From Palsa-1439 sp050010195 (GTDB lineage: Bacteria; Verrucomicrobiota; Verrucomicrobiia; Palsa-1439), in the NCBI GenBank assembly GCA_050010195.1, contig JBEKLM010000011.1, positions 34,753 to 98,752 of the forward strand: 64,000 nucleotides of DNA. Direction: 5' to 3'. Both the position numbers and the translations under genes were made by a program. Positions 7,975 through 18,400 of this stretch are shown piece after piece; position 1 is the first letter of the stretch, and each line of letters opens with the position of its first letter. The notes below the pieces were generated by a model. The model did not search any database and was not told the DNA's origin. It saw nothing but the letters and a program-made list of their open reading frames with translations.

Positions 7975-10439
7975 TCGGCCTTCTTCAGAGTAACGAACAC
8001 AGGCTCGATCCCGTGGCTCGACACGCTGGCCACGGCCTGTGAGCCGGCAAGTTTGACGCTGATCTGCGCCCGGCCGTTGTACAGTTGCACCACGCGGGAA
8101 CCGATGGATGTACCAAGATCATCGAGCAACCGACCGTCGCCGGCGAGGCCGAAGCGGACGACGTTTGTCGCGTCAAGACACGACACGCCGTTCTTGTCGA
8201 ACACGGACGCCTCGACGGCGACGACATCGTTGCTGCGCGAGATTTCCTTGAGCGCGAACCTGGCTGGCTTGTCCCAAACCGCAGTCTGATAGCCAAGCGA
8301 AATGTTGTCGCTAACTTCCACTCCGTCGCGGTGGCCGATGGCCCGCAGTGTGTTCGTTCCCTCGTTGAATTTGACCGACCAGCGCAAACCGGCCGCGGGA
8401 AAATCCGCAGAGTTTCGTTGCTTCACGCCGGCCGACACACCGTTGACGAACAATTCCACGTCGCGGCAATTGGAAAACACTTTCACCAGTTTTTCCTCGC
8501 CGGCTTTGCCCCAACGGACTGGCCAGGAGTGACCGTAAATATGGATCATCGGCTTGTTGGCCCAGTAACTCTGGAAAACGTAGTAGCCTTCCTTCGGTGT
8601 CCCGTCCCGCTCGACGAGGCCTTTTTGATTCACTTTTGGAACGGGATTCTCCGGGCGCAGCGGTGTGGCAAAGTCTTTGAAAATCCATTGCGCGCTGCCG
8701 GTCAGGTTCGTCATCTGCTCCTGTTCCTTGAGATGCCAGTCGAAGAGATTGACGATGTAACTCTCCGACCAGTCGCCGTCTCGTGACGCGCGCGCCTTGC
8801 CGCCGGTCGGCTTGTACGCTTTGCCGGTTTCCGCGGTGCCCTCGCCGGTGACAACTTGTTGCAGAAATTTCTCCGGATCTTCCGAATGACGACGCGCGTG
8901 GCTGTCGCCGCCCCACTCGGCGTGGAAGAATCGTGGCACGCTGGCAATCCATTTCTCCGTCGCGGCGCGATATTCGGTGTACCGGCCCGAATACCAGCCC
9001 GCCCAGATGCTCGGAGAATACACGTCCACGATGTCCTTGCAGAAATCGCAACGGCGGATGCACGTCTTGCGCGACGGGTCGAGCTGATGCGCGCGCGTGT
9101 TCAACTCCGTCATGAAAGCGCGGATGGCATTGGTGTTGAACGTGTCGAAATCACCGGGCCAATCGTTCTCGTTGCCCAAGCCCCACAGAATCACCGACGG
9201 ATGGTTGTAATGCTGGTCAATCATGTGTTGCAGCATGTCGCGGCACTGGTGTTGGTACCGCTCGCCGCCGAGGCCGCCGCGGCACCAGGGGATTTCCTCC
9301 CACACGAGCAGCCCGAGTTGATCGCACAACTCCAATACGAGCGGCGATTGCTGGTAATGACCGAGTCGGACGAAATTCGCGCCCATGTCCTTGATTTGTT
9401 GGAACGTCTTGCGGACGACTTCATCCGGCACGGCTGCGGCCACACCCGCGTGGTCTTGGTGATATTGCGTGCCGCGCAACAACAATCGGTCACCGTTTAA
9501 TTTGAACGGCCCGTGCTCGACCCACTCAAAGGAACGCACTCCGAACTTTTCCGTCACCGGCTGCTCGCCCTGCGGCATTTTTAGTGTGACAGCACAACTA
9601 TAGAGAACCGGTGATTTGGGCGACCACAATTGCGGCTTGGCGATTTCAATCGCAGCAATTTCCTTCTCACCCGACCATGGGGAGAGTTTGTTTGTCGCGG
9701 TCTGGAGCATGTTGCCTTGCGGGTCGCGGACTTCGATCACGAGTTCGACTTCGCCGTTGGTTGCCGCTGGATTGTAAAGTCGCGCGCGAACCCTAATGGA
9801 AGCCTTGCCATCCGCTGCGAGTTTCGGCTCGACGTGGACACGCTCCAATGAAATCACCGGGACATATTCGAGATAAACGTGCCGGTACAGGCCGCCGTAG
9901 CGATTAAAATCGCTCTGGTCCGACGGAATCATCTCCGCATCGCGGGAATTGTCGCAAAGCACCGCCACGGGCGTGCTGCCACCGAAAACTGAATTTGTAG
10001 CGGCGCGAGCGGCCGCCTCTGTAATGTCCACGCTCCATTCGTCATAGCCGCCAACATGTTCGCCAACGTTTTCCATTCCGACAAAGACCTGCGAGTTTTG
10101 TCCCGCGCCGTCGAAGTGCAGCAAGGTGCGACCGTTTGGAAATGGATTCTCCAGCTTGAGCCGCGTGCGATACCAGCCCGGCCCCTGGTAATAGTGCACG
10201 TCGGGATCGACCGAGTCGCGGGCGTTGAAACAGTGCGGCAGCGTGACGGGCTGCCAGCTGACATTGTCGGCGGCCCTGTCACCGCGCCAGATTTCCCACG
10301 TGCTACCGAGCGAGCCTTGATGAAACTCCCAACCGTTATCAAGCCGCTGGCGTGACTGCGCGGAGGCCAGGCTGGCAACGGCCAATAAAATTCCAGCGAC
10401 TAGAATTCGGATTGTGGATGAAAGTAAGATTGGTTTCAT
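7971..10439 (-). CDS. Glycoside hydrolase family 2 protein
   Basis: Predicted exported retaining exo-glycosidase of the beta-galactosidase/beta-glucuronidase superfamily. From the ATG at 10439 it has a signal peptide, an N-terminal GH2 sugar-binding sandwich (YYQGPGWYRTRL, FNRYGGLYRHVYLE), an immunoglobulin-like middle, the TIM barrel, and a DUF4982-like C-terminal sandwich (VELFVNGVSAG). The acid/base Glu lies in LGNENDW (about residue 424) and the nucleophile in FHAEWGG (about 508). An upstream in-frame start at 10490 would only add residues before the signal peptide. It probably trims oligosaccharides within the alginate/uronate locus; the sugar removed cannot be told. A gap of 138 bases separates it from the upstream SDR gene. 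Confidence 0.87.
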   Translation of the reverse strand: MKPILLSSTIRILVAGILLAVASLASAQSRQRLDNGWEFHQGSLGSTWEIWRGDRAADNVSWQPVTLPHCFNARDSVDPDVHYYQGPGWYRTRLKLENPFPNGRTLLHFDGAGQNSQVFVGMENVGEHVGGYDEWSVDITEAAARAATNSVFGGSTPVAVLCDNSRDAEMIPSDQSDFNRYGGLYRHVYLEYVPVISLERVHVEPKLAADGKASIRVRARLYNPAATNGEVELVIEVRDPQGNMLQTATNKLSPWSGEKEIAAIEIAKPQLWSPKSPVLYSCAVTLKMPQGEQPVTEKFGVRSFEWVEHGPFKLNGDRLLLRGTQYHQDHAGVAAAVPDEVVRKTFQQIKDMGANFVRLGHYQQSPLVLELCDQLGLLVWEEIPWCRGGLGGERYQHQCRDMLQHMIDQHYNHPSVILWGLGNENDWPGDFDTFNTNAIRAFMTELNTRAHQLDPSRKTCIRRCDFCKDIVDVYSPSIWAGWYSGRYTEYRAATEKWIASVPRFFHAEWGGDSHARRHSEDPEKFLQQVVTGEGTAETGKAYKPTGGKARASRDGDWSESYIVNLFDWHLKEQEQMTNLTGSAQWIFKDFATPLRPENPVPKVNQKGLVERDGTPKEGYYVFQSYWANKPMIHIYGHSWPVRWGKAGEEKLVKVFSNCRDVELFVNGVSAGVKQRNSADFPAAGLRWSVKFNEGTNTLRAIGHRDGVEVSDNISLGYQTAVWDKPARFALKEISRSNDVVAVEASVFDKNGVSCLDATNVVRFGLAGDGRLLDDLGTSIGSRVVQLYNGRAQISVKLAGSQAVASVSSHGIEPVFVTLKKAE

Positions 10440-10577
10440 GAATGGGTTCCTGGTTGGTTTGTGACAAAAACATCCAAAGATGGCAGGCAATACGCCAGTG
10501 CGACGCTGAAGAAAATCTCCGGCAAGGCACCGGGTACGGCCCGCATGAAACCCGGACGCGCCTGAATGGCTGGAGAT

Positions 10578-11339
10578 TCAGGCCGCATACACTCCTCCGT
10601 TGATGTCGAGCGTCGCGCCGGTAATGAAGCCGTCGAATTCCGAGGCAAGATAAACCACGGCACGCGCGACGTCTTCCGGAGAGCCGGCACGGCCCAGTGG
10701 GATGCCCTCAATGGTCTTCTTCGCACTGTCCTCGGTGGTGTGTGTGTTGTGAAACCTCGTGCCGAGAATAAAACCGGGCGCAACGCAGTTCACACGAATG
10801 CCCTTGGGCGCGAGTTCGTTGGCCAGCGCGCGCGTCCACGTGAGCACCGCGCCCTTGGCCGTGGAGTATACGAGTGAGCCGGGATGACCGCCTTTACGCC
10901 CGGCGAGCGAGGAAAGATTCACAATGCTGGCTTGTCCGGCCCGTTCCAGCCACGGCACGGCGGCGCGCGTGACCCACAGCATCGAAGTGACGTTCACATT
11001 GATGACCCGCTCCCAAAACACGGTGTCCACTTCCTGAATCGAGCGGCGTTCGATGAGATCCCCCGCGTTGTTTACCAGCACGTCGAGTCCGCCGAGAAAC
11101 TTCACGGCGCTGTCCACAAGCGCGGCGGCTTCGGTTTCCTTCGTCAAATCGGCGCGAAACATTTCGGCGCGGCGACCTCGTTGTTCAGCCAGCGACTTCA
11201 GTTCGCGTGCGCCGGTCTCGCTGGAGAAATAGTGAATGGCCACGTCCGCGCCCGCGGCGAGGAGATGTTCCACGATGCTGTAACCAAGTCCCTGGCCGCC
11301 GCCGGTGACGAGCGCACGTTTTTCGTTGAGGTTTCCCAC
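10578..11339 (-). CDS. SDR oxidoreductase, possible DEH/uronate reductase
   Basis: Classical short-chain dehydrogenase of 253 residues. It has the nucleotide-binding TGGGQGLG (12-19), NNAG near 90-93, a catalytic Ser at 143-144 and YSTAK (Tyr158, Lys162). SDRs of this size beside alginate lyases commonly reduce 4-deoxy-L-erythro-5-hexoseulose uronate (DEH) to 2-keto-3-deoxygluconate, and KduD-type enzymes act similarly on unsaturated-uronate products. The downstream KDG-kinase-like gene at 31360 fits this. Sequence alone cannot separate it from a FabG-like reductase. It begins five bases after the symporter gene, so the two are cotranscribed. Confidence 0.82.
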   Translation of the reverse strand: MGNLNEKRALVTGGGQGLGYSIVEHLLAAGADVAIHYFSSETGARELKSLAEQRGRRAEMFRADLTKETEAAALVDSAVKFLGGLDVLVNNAGDLIERRSIQEVDTVFWERVINVNVTSMLWVTRAAVPWLERAGQASIVNLSSLAGRKGGHPGSLVYSTAKGAVLTWTRALANELAPKGIRVNCVAPGFILGTRFHNTHTTEDSAKKTIEGIPLGRAGSPEDVARAVVYLASEFDGFITGATLDINGGVYAA

Positions 11340-11344
11340 AATAT

Positions 11345-13129
11345 CTATCGTGATGGTGTTTTCCGCGTAACGTCAGGGGAGCATTTTACCCGAAGACGTT
11401 TGTAATTCCAGTAGAGCAAGCCGCCGACGCCGAGCATTGTGCCGGCGCAAGCAAACATCCCGAGCCGGCCGAGCGGCGAGTTCGGGATGAGTACCAGCAA
11501 GGAAATGAATGCGCCGTAAACCAGACTCAAAATTCCGAGAGTACGGTATTGCTGAGCATCGTTGCCGTCGCCTTCCTCCTTCTGGAAGTCAACGGGTGTT
11601 TGCATCTGCGTGAAGAATTCTCCAACTCGCTCCTTTTCCTGCGCCGAGCGCGTATTGGCGAAAAGGCACGCCACCAGGAACCATGCCGAGCAGATGACGG
11701 TGTCCAGCAATACACCGAGAAGCAGCACCCAATCGTCCGCTTCGCGCGTGCTCAACGGCCGGCCATTCCAGCCCATAAAACCTTGTAGCCAGGTGACAGT
11801 CAGGAATGTCTTTCCCGCATAGGAGGTCGCAAAACCGACCAACACCGTTGTCCAACCGGCCCACGCTGGCGCGCGCTTGATCAACGTGCCCCAGATCAGT
11901 GGGATGCAATACGGCACGGCAATCAGGCCGCCGAACTGAAGCATCAAATTGAACAGACCGATTTTGCCGGTGCTGAACATCAGCGCGGCCGAGATGACGA
12001 GGATGCCCAGCAGGAACGTGACGATTTTGCTGACGAGCAACATTTCCCTTTCGTGGGCATGCGGGCGGATGATGACCTGGTAGAAGTTTTTCGCAAAGAA
12101 TCCGGCGTTCTTGTTCAAACCGACGTCCATGTTCGACATCGTCGCGCCGAAGATGCCGCTGATGAGCAGGCCGAGCATGCCGACGGGCATATTGTCGAGA
12201 CCCGCGACGACAAACGCACCTTCCGCTGGATTCTTCAGGTTTGGGAAAACCGTGTGTAAATCGGGATGAACAATGCGTGCCACCATCGGCGGGATAAACC
12301 AGAACGTCGGTCCGATGATGAACAGAATCGAAGCGAGCAGGGCGGCTTTCCTGGCTTGATGGCCATCCTTGGCGTTCAAGTAACGCGACGCCTCGAGCAT
12401 ATTATTCGTGGAGATGAACTGTTTGACGATGATGGCGATGATCCACAGATAGAGAATTTCCGCGCGCGCGCCTTCCGTCCAATGCAAGTAATGGTGTGGC
12501 AGTTTCTCCAGAAAACTGCTCCAGCCGCCGACTTGCGCGATGGCCAGAAACGCCGTGACCAACGTGATGGGCATCAGCACGAGCGTCTGGATAAAATCCC
12601 CGGCGGCAACCGCCCATGATCCGCCAATGACCGCCATGATCAACACCACCGAACCCGTGACGATAACCGTCCTGTATAGGTCCATGTTGAACGCCGCCGA
12701 AATGAAAACGGACAAACCGCTCAGCCAGATACCGGCGTACAGCACGCCGACGGGCAGTTGCACCCACGTAAAGAACTGCTCGCTACCGTTGCCGAATCGT
12801 GCTCTCACAGCCTGAATGGACGTGATCACGCGCATCTGCCGGAAACGCGGCGCAAAAAAAACGAAGTTGCAGAAAAACCCCAGCGCATTGGCAAAATACA
12901 GCACCATGATGACCGGCCCATCCAAATACGCCTTGCCGGCCGCGCCGGTGAACGTCCATGCGCTAAACTGCGCAACGAACGCGGAGCAACCCGCCATCCA
13001 CCAGAGCATCTTGCCACCCCCGCGAAAATAATCGCTCGTGTTGCCAATGAACTTGCGGCACACCCAACCGATCATCGCCATGAACACAAAATAAAACCCG
13101 ATGACCAGATAATCGTATTTGGAGAGCAT
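11345..13129 (-). CDS. Sodium/solute symporter (SSS family)
   Basis: An inner-membrane transporter of about 594 residues with 13 or more hydrophobic segments and the LeuT-like SSS architecture. The N-terminal YLVIGFYFVFMAMIGW and the SAWTFTGAAGKAY stretch near the Na+-binding region are typical. SSS proteins such as ToaA/ToaB of Vibrio take up oligoalginate products, and its place between a mannose-6-phosphate isomerase and an SDR in a lyase operon suggests the same for unsaturated uronate or oligosaccharide. The ATG at 13129 is chosen because upstream in-frame sequence lies inside manA and lacks membrane character. Five bases separate it from manA. Confidence 0.87.
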   Translation of the reverse strand: MLSKYDYLVIGFYFVFMAMIGWVCRKFIGNTSDYFRGGGKMLWWMAGCSAFVAQFSAWTFTGAAGKAYLDGPVIMVLYFANALGFFCNFVFFAPRFRQMRVITSIQAVRARFGNGSEQFFTWVQLPVGVLYAGIWLSGLSVFISAAFNMDLYRTVIVTGSVVLIMAVIGGSWAVAAGDFIQTLVLMPITLVTAFLAIAQVGGWSSFLEKLPHHYLHWTEGARAEILYLWIIAIIVKQFISTNNMLEASRYLNAKDGHQARKAALLASILFIIGPTFWFIPPMVARIVHPDLHTVFPNLKNPAEGAFVVAGLDNMPVGMLGLLISGIFGATMSNMDVGLNKNAGFFAKNFYQVIIRPHAHEREMLLVSKIVTFLLGILVISAALMFSTGKIGLFNLMLQFGGLIAVPYCIPLIWGTLIKRAPAWAGWTTVLVGFATSYAGKTFLTVTWLQGFMGWNGRPLSTREADDWVLLLGVLLDTVICSAWFLVACLFANTRSAQEKERVGEFFTQMQTPVDFQKEEGDGNDAQQYRTLGILSLVYGAFISLLVLIPNSPLGRLGMFACAGTMLGVGGLLYWNYKRLRVKCSPDVTRKTPSR

Positions 13130-13134
13130 GAAAT

Positions 13135-14235
13135 TCAGGAGTGAGGGGAAGATGACCGAACCACAGGCAATTTGGCGAGGAGAATTTCCCATTCCCCCGC
13201 TGGTTGTGTCCAGTTCCACGATCGCACTGCGCCCGGCAGGAGCAACGTTTGACCGGCCCGCACCGGCTGTCGTTGGCCATCGCACAGCAAATTCGCTTCG
13301 CCTTTCACGACGATGAGCAAGATCAGTTCGCCGCCCAGCCAACGAGCGTCGCCGTGACCGCTTAACCGGTGCAACCGAAAGTATTCATGGTATGCCGGCC
13401 CGATCAATTGCTGTTCGCAATAACCGCTGGTGCGAACCAGCTCTTGCAGCGATTGTTGCAATGCGCGTCTGACTTCCGCGACGGAGTAAGCCCGGTAGTC
13501 AAACACTTCCAGACAGGTCTCCAAGTCGAGTCCCATAAAGCACGCTTCGGGTGGGAGCGTGAAACCGTCACTGGTCGTTTCGCAGCGGACCACCCAGTCG
13601 GTCGGCTCCATCAACTCCATCATGAAAATGCCCGCACCGATGGCGTGCGGCGTTCCGGCGGGAACCACGTAGCAATCACCCGGCTGAACGCGAATTTTCT
13701 CAAAACACGCGAGCATTTCGTCCAGCCGCTGTTCCCGAATCATGCGCGCCCACGCTTCCCGGGAGGGTGGATGTTGGAAACCGAGATAGACATCCGCTTC
13801 TCCGCGCGTGCCGAGAATATACCAACACTCGGTTTTGCCAGCGGGGGAATTGAGATGCCGCCGGGCGAACCCGGCATCCGGATGCGCTTGGAATTGAAGG
13901 CGGACCGAGGAATCAAGTAGTTTCCACAAGACTCCCAGAGCCAGTGGATCCGGGCGGCTGGCTTGATCCGGTCCAAACCAGAATTTCGGCCTCTGTTTCA
14001 GCGCTTCGATGAGCAGACCGCCATTGGCGCCCGAAATCCGGCTCAATCCCTCCGTCACGCCCCGAGAATTCTTACCGTTGCGGGCGAGGACGGTCGAGGC
14101 CAGCCAGTCCTCGGGAAAATGGTCATCCCGGGTGTCGGTTTGGCCTCGAAAGGCTCGCAGAACACGGCCCCCCCGGTAACTTCTCCACACGGGATTGAGG
14201 CCAAGTGACAGGGCTGGTAGCGGATCGCAGCTCAT
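13135..14235 (-). CDS. manA: Mannose-6-phosphate isomerase, class I
   Basis: Cytoplasmic zinc enzyme interconverting mannose 6-phosphate and fructose 6-phosphate. Visible type I motifs are QAHPD (zinc-ligand region), GKTECWYIL, and VPAGTPHAIGAGIFMMEL in the cupin core; the length (about 366 residues) is normal. The ATG at 14235 is preferred over a TTG at 14241 that would overlap the operator palindrome. It is the first gene of a minus-strand operon running manA - symporter - SDR - GH2 - double alginate lyase. Why an alginate operon should include it is unclear: it may process mannose released from side chains or a related aldose. Confidence 0.87.
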   Translation of the reverse strand: MSCDPLPALSLGLNPVWRSYRGGRVLRAFRGQTDTRDDHFPEDWLASTVLARNGKNSRGVTEGLSRISGANGGLLIEALKQRPKFWFGPDQASRPDPLALGVLWKLLDSSVRLQFQAHPDAGFARRHLNSPAGKTECWYILGTRGEADVYLGFQHPPSREAWARMIREQRLDEMLACFEKIRVQPGDCYVVPAGTPHAIGAGIFMMELMEPTDWVVRCETTSDGFTLPPEACFMGLDLETCLEVFDYRAYSVAEVRRALQQSLQELVRTSGYCEQQLIGPAYHEYFRLHRLSGHGDARWLGGELILLIVVKGEANLLCDGQRQPVRAGQTLLLPGAVRSWNWTQPAGEWEILLAKLPVVRSSSPHS

Positions 14236-14241
14236 GACCAA

Positions 14242-14255
14242 TTGATAATTATCAA
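14242..14255. promoter_or_regulatory. Perfect palindromic operator, copy 3
   Basis: TTGATAATTATCAA is a perfect 14-bp palindrome placed six bases upstream of the manA ATG and between two divergent units. It is the best-conserved member of a set of six related sites in the window. The A/T-rich symmetric form suits a LacI-family (XylR-like) dimer; the candidate protein is encoded at 26957. Confidence 0.65.
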
Positions 14256-14263
14256 AAATATTG

Positions 14264-14292
14264 TTGACTGCAAGGGGAAAATCACTTTAAAT
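14264..14292 (+). promoter_or_regulatory. Candidate promoter for the pseudopilin gene
   Basis: TTGACT (14264-14269), a 17-base spacer and TTAAAT (14287-14292) form a plausible sigma70-type promoter reading right. It starts nine bases beyond the palindrome, so the same regulator could affect both directions. Confidence 0.4.
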
Positions 14293-14339
14293 GAGTGGGT
14301 AAGGGATATAAGAGCTTCGATACGGTACAGGATAATTTC

Positions 14340-15167
14340 ATGAAGCAATACCTCGCCCATTCACAATGTGGTTCCGCCGGCCGAAAGGCACAGGCATTTA
14401 CGCTCATCGAATTGCTGGTGGTCATCGCCATCATTGGGATCCTGGCGGCGATGCTCTTGCCCGCCCTAAACAGGGCTCGCGAGAAGGGGCGCGCGGCGGT
14501 CTGTGTGTCCAACCTGCGCCAGATCATGGTCGCCATCCGGCTGTACGCTGACGACCACAACAGTCAGATGCCGCCGGCATCCTACGGAAGCGGCGCACAG
14601 AATTGGCCAAAGATCCTGGGGTCGTACTTGCCACAGAAGGGGCCTGTCGTCACAGATTCCGCGGGAGCGAACATCGCAGCTGCCAATCCGGTCTTCGTCT
14701 GTCCCAGTGCTGGCAGCGCCGGCTATCCCGGATATCAGAACCAGCAACTCAATGAAACATATGCGTGCACGGGGGCGATGTTGGGGCCGAACATTGGTCA
14801 GGCAGTTCCCACTACCAGCTTGACCGCTACGCAACCGCGCCAGGATATTGCCCTTACAACCAACCCCTCGGATACGCCGGTGATTGTCGAGGGCAAACTG
14901 GATCCTACCAACCCCGGCAGTCCGGACTGCCGATCCAACTATCCCTGGGATGCCTACGCACAGCCAGACCTCAAGATGGGGAGTCCCAATTCCTGTGTGA
15001 ACCTCGATTTTCGGCACAGCAGTTCCATAATGAACATGGGGTACTATGATGGCAGCGTGCGGGCGGTGACGTTCTCGCAGGCGCAGCAACAGATTTCCGA
15101 GTGTCTTTGGGACGGAGAAGGGTTCTCCAAGTGTACATTGGCCGATGGCAAAGAGGGTCAGGAGTAA
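14340..15167 (+). CDS. Prepilin-type pseudopilin with C-terminal H-X10-DG motif
   Basis: A type II secretion/type IV-pilus-like pseudopilin. The class III prepilin cleavage site and N-methylation segment are clear: QAFTLIELLVVIAIIGILAA, followed by MLLPALNRAREKG. The C-terminus has HSSSIMNMGYYDG, a His followed by DG, close to the H-X9-DG signature of Planctomycetes/Verrucomicrobiota paralogues but with ten intervening residues. ATG 14340 with an upstream AGGA is preferred over the GTG at 14295, which overlaps the predicted -10 region. These proteins occur in many copies beside polysaccharide-degradation genes and may help assemble a surface secretion apparatus; the precise role is unknown. 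Confidence 0.87.
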   Translation: MKQYLAHSQCGSAGRKAQAFTLIELLVVIAIIGILAAMLLPALNRAREKGRAAVCVSNLRQIMVAIRLYADDHNSQMPPASYGSGAQNWPKILGSYLPQKGPVVTDSAGANIAAANPVFVCPSAGSAGYPGYQNQQLNETYACTGAMLGPNIGQAVPTTSLTATQPRQDIALTTNPSDTPVIVEGKLDPTNPGSPDCRSNYPWDAYAQPDLKMGSPNSCVNLDFRHSSSIMNMGYYDGSVRAVTFSQAQQQISECLWDGEGFSKCTLADGKEGQE

Positions 15168-15469
15168 GATTCGAGTGGCCCACTTCGTGACAGATCTCAG
15201 GCCGGCACGGCAGTCGCCGACATGTGTTCGGCCTTCAGCCCACCAACGGTAGTACCTTCGAACTCAGACCGAGGAGATCGCCTTCAATTTCGGCGCCAGT
15301 TCCACCACATCATGGCCGACGGGGAAACGGTTGGTGGCGGCGGGGTCTGGACCATGTGGCAAAAGAGGAAGAGCGCAGCCGGAGGTTATTCACCGAGTCG
15401 TGAATGCGGCTTGGGTGTTGCTGTTTGGTTGCCGGTTAGTCCTCGCAGCTGCACTCCTCCCAGTCGTGT
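15168..15469. other. Intergenic region, nothing recognised
   Basis: About 300 bases between the convergent pseudopilin and PL7 genes. No supported gene, hairpin terminator or repeat was identified by eye. Confidence 0.5.
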
Positions 15470-18400
15470 TCATGGCACCAGCACGCGGACCCGGTAGTAC
15501 CGCGACGGTGTGTTGGTCGCGCCGCCAGCATCGACCATGTTGGTCACGATGCCGGTTCCGGTCCCGCCACTGAGGATGTTCGTCTGGCCGGTGCTCGTGA
15601 AGTCATTCGAGTAGCCGCCACTGGCCTCGCCCGCCGTGAACTCCAGCACGTTGGTGCGCGACGCGATGCCCGGCGACCAGGTGCTGTCGCCATTGGCCCC
15701 CAGATAAATCACGTTCATATCCGTGGTGTTCGTGGTGGCGATGCTGATGACGTGCAGGTACGCCGCCGCGTTGGTGGGGTTGAAGCCGGCCAGGAACTTG
15801 TTGGTGTTGCTCATGCCGGTGCCGGTGTAATCCCCGCCCGGCGCGGTGTTCGCATTATTATTATTGGTGCTGCCGAAGTACTGGAGCTGCCACCACGCGA
15901 ACGGATCATAAACGCTGATCAAGTTGACCACCGTGTCCGTGCTGGACCCACCCAGACCGCTGACGATCTCCTGCACGGTGTAGACGCCCGGATTCACGTA
16001 GATATCCGACGGGTTCTGACTGATCGACGTGTTGCCATCCCCAAACGCCCACGCCCAACTGGTGATCGAACCGGATGAGTGGTCCGTGAAGTTCACGCTC
16101 AATGGCACCGCCCCCTTGGTGGGACTGGCGCTGAAATTGGCCGCGAGAATGGGTGCCGTCTGGATGTTATTATAGGGGCCGGAAGGATCGGTCCCGAAGC
16201 TGCCGAATACAAGCTGCGCGCCAGCATTACCCACGGTACTGGTGGTGCAAGGATTGGCAATCATATCCTGTATATCAAACGAAAAGCTGGCCGGGATATC
16301 GGTGAGAGACGGGAACTGCCATTGTGGCGCCACGTTGTTACCCTGGCTGTTACCTTGGAAGTCAAAGATCGCCACTTGGGTCGCCGCCGTCACGGTCGGC
16401 GCGTTGAACGCTACCACGTAGATCTGCTGATGCTCGAACGTCACCGTGGCGGGGCCGCTCACGGAGAAGTAGAACGAGCCAGCGCCGTTGTTAATCGGCC
16501 CCGTGCCGAACACAACAAAGTTGGCCAGGCTTGAGCTACCCACCGTCGGGGCTCCGTTTGTGAATGCACCGATTTCGATCAGGTCACCCACGTCAAGGTA
16601 ATTGGACGCGCCCGGTGTGTCGTCCGTCAAGTACGCACACTCAGCCGCCTCAGCGTTTACAGTCAGGTTTGTACTCAGTAGGGGCACGTTGTAGGGCTGA
16701 CTGATCGCGCAACCGGAGCTATCCGTGGCCGTCACCGTGAAGTTGTACACGCCCGACGCGCTCGGCGTGCCGGACAGAACACCGCCAGGGGACAGCGACA
16801 GACCGGTCGGCAACGCTCCTGCTGTCTCGCTGTAGGTGAACGAATTGTTGGCGCCACTGGCGGCAAACGTCTGGCTGTAGGCTGTGCCCACCGTGCCGGT
16901 GGCCAACGTGCCTGCCGCCGGGGTCAACGTGATCGTTGGACAGACTGGTGTCACGGTGTATGGCTGGCTGCCGGTGCATCCGTTGTTATCCGTCGCGGTA
17001 ACGGTGAACGTCTGTGAGGCTGGGGAGGTCGGTGTGCCGGTAATCTGGCCATTAGCGCCATTCAAGCTGAGTCCCGCCGGCAACGTACCGCTGGTCACGG
17101 CAAAAGTGTACGGCCCGGTGCCGCCGCCGGCGCTGACGGTCTGGGTGCCGTACGAGGTATCTACCGTTCCGTTAGGCAAACTTATGGGGGAAAGAGTGAT
17201 CGTCGGGCAGGTCATTGTCACGCGGTACACCTGACTACCCGTGCATCCCTTGGTGTCCGTCGCCGTGACCTTAAAGTTGTACTGCCCCGCCGCCGTGGGC
17301 GTGCCGGACAGAACACCCGCCGAGGACAAACTCAGGCCCGTTGGCAACGTGCCCAACGTGTCGGCGTAGCTGTAAGGTCCCGTACCGCCGCTGGCGGTAA
17401 TCGTCTGGCTGTACGTCGTGCCCACCGTCCCGCCGGTCAGCACCGTCGGATTCGCGCCATTGGGTGACAAGATGATCGTTGGACAAACCACATTCAACGT
17501 GTAGCTCCGTTGGCCCGTGCAGCCGGTGCGTGTGTCCGTGGCCAGCACCGTGAAAGTTGAGTTTCCCGTCGCGGTCGGCGTGCCGGAGAGGACGCCACCC
17601 GAACTCAGGGAGAGGCCAGCCGGTAGTGTGCCGGCGCTTACAGTATCGGTATACGAACCGCTGCCGCCGCTGGCGCTAATCGTCTGGCTATAGGAACTGC
17701 TGACCGTTGCGTTCGGCAGGTTCGACGGCGATACCGTGATCGTCGGGCAGGTAACATCAATGTAGTTGGACACCTCGTTGGTGCTCGCACCACCCGGGCT
17801 GCTGGCGATCATTGTTACGCTATAAACACCCGCTGTGTTGTAGGTATAGAACACGATGTTAGTGGTCAGGTTGTTGGTCACGCCGCCATCACCAAAAATC
17901 CAAGACCAACTGCTGACGCTACCAGTGGATACGCCGGTGAACGTCACCCCCAACGGCGCCGTGCCACTCGTTGGACTGCCGGTGAAATAATTGGCCGCGA
18001 GCACCGTCAGCGTAGCAGCGGGGCTGCTGGTGACAATGCCGCCCGTGAGATCGGTGACCGCCACGGTGTAACTGCCGGCGTTGGTGAGCTGCACGTTGGG
18101 GATCGTGAGGGTGGCATTGGTCGCGTTGTTGATGGGGGTGTTGTTCAGCAGCCAGGCATATCCCAACGGCGGGCTGCCGAGCGCGCCCACCGCAAAGGTC
18201 ACATTACTGCCCACCAAAACGCTCTGGCCGGCAGGCTGGTTGGTGATGCTCGGCGCGTCGTATCGGGTCAGGGCGTAGAATGCGACGCGCGCGCCGTAGT
18301 TGGACGGGTTCGAGCAGGAGTCGGCCTGGCAATAATCCCCGGCTTTGAAATACTGCGTTTCATTCGTGTACGTCGGGTCCGACTGGAAAATATTGTACGA

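Noticed and set aside
16679..17749. Regular repeats considered as a CRISPR array
   Set aside because: Units are about 260-270 bases, protein-coding and diverged, with no short identical repeats separated by unique spacers, and no cas genes nearby.
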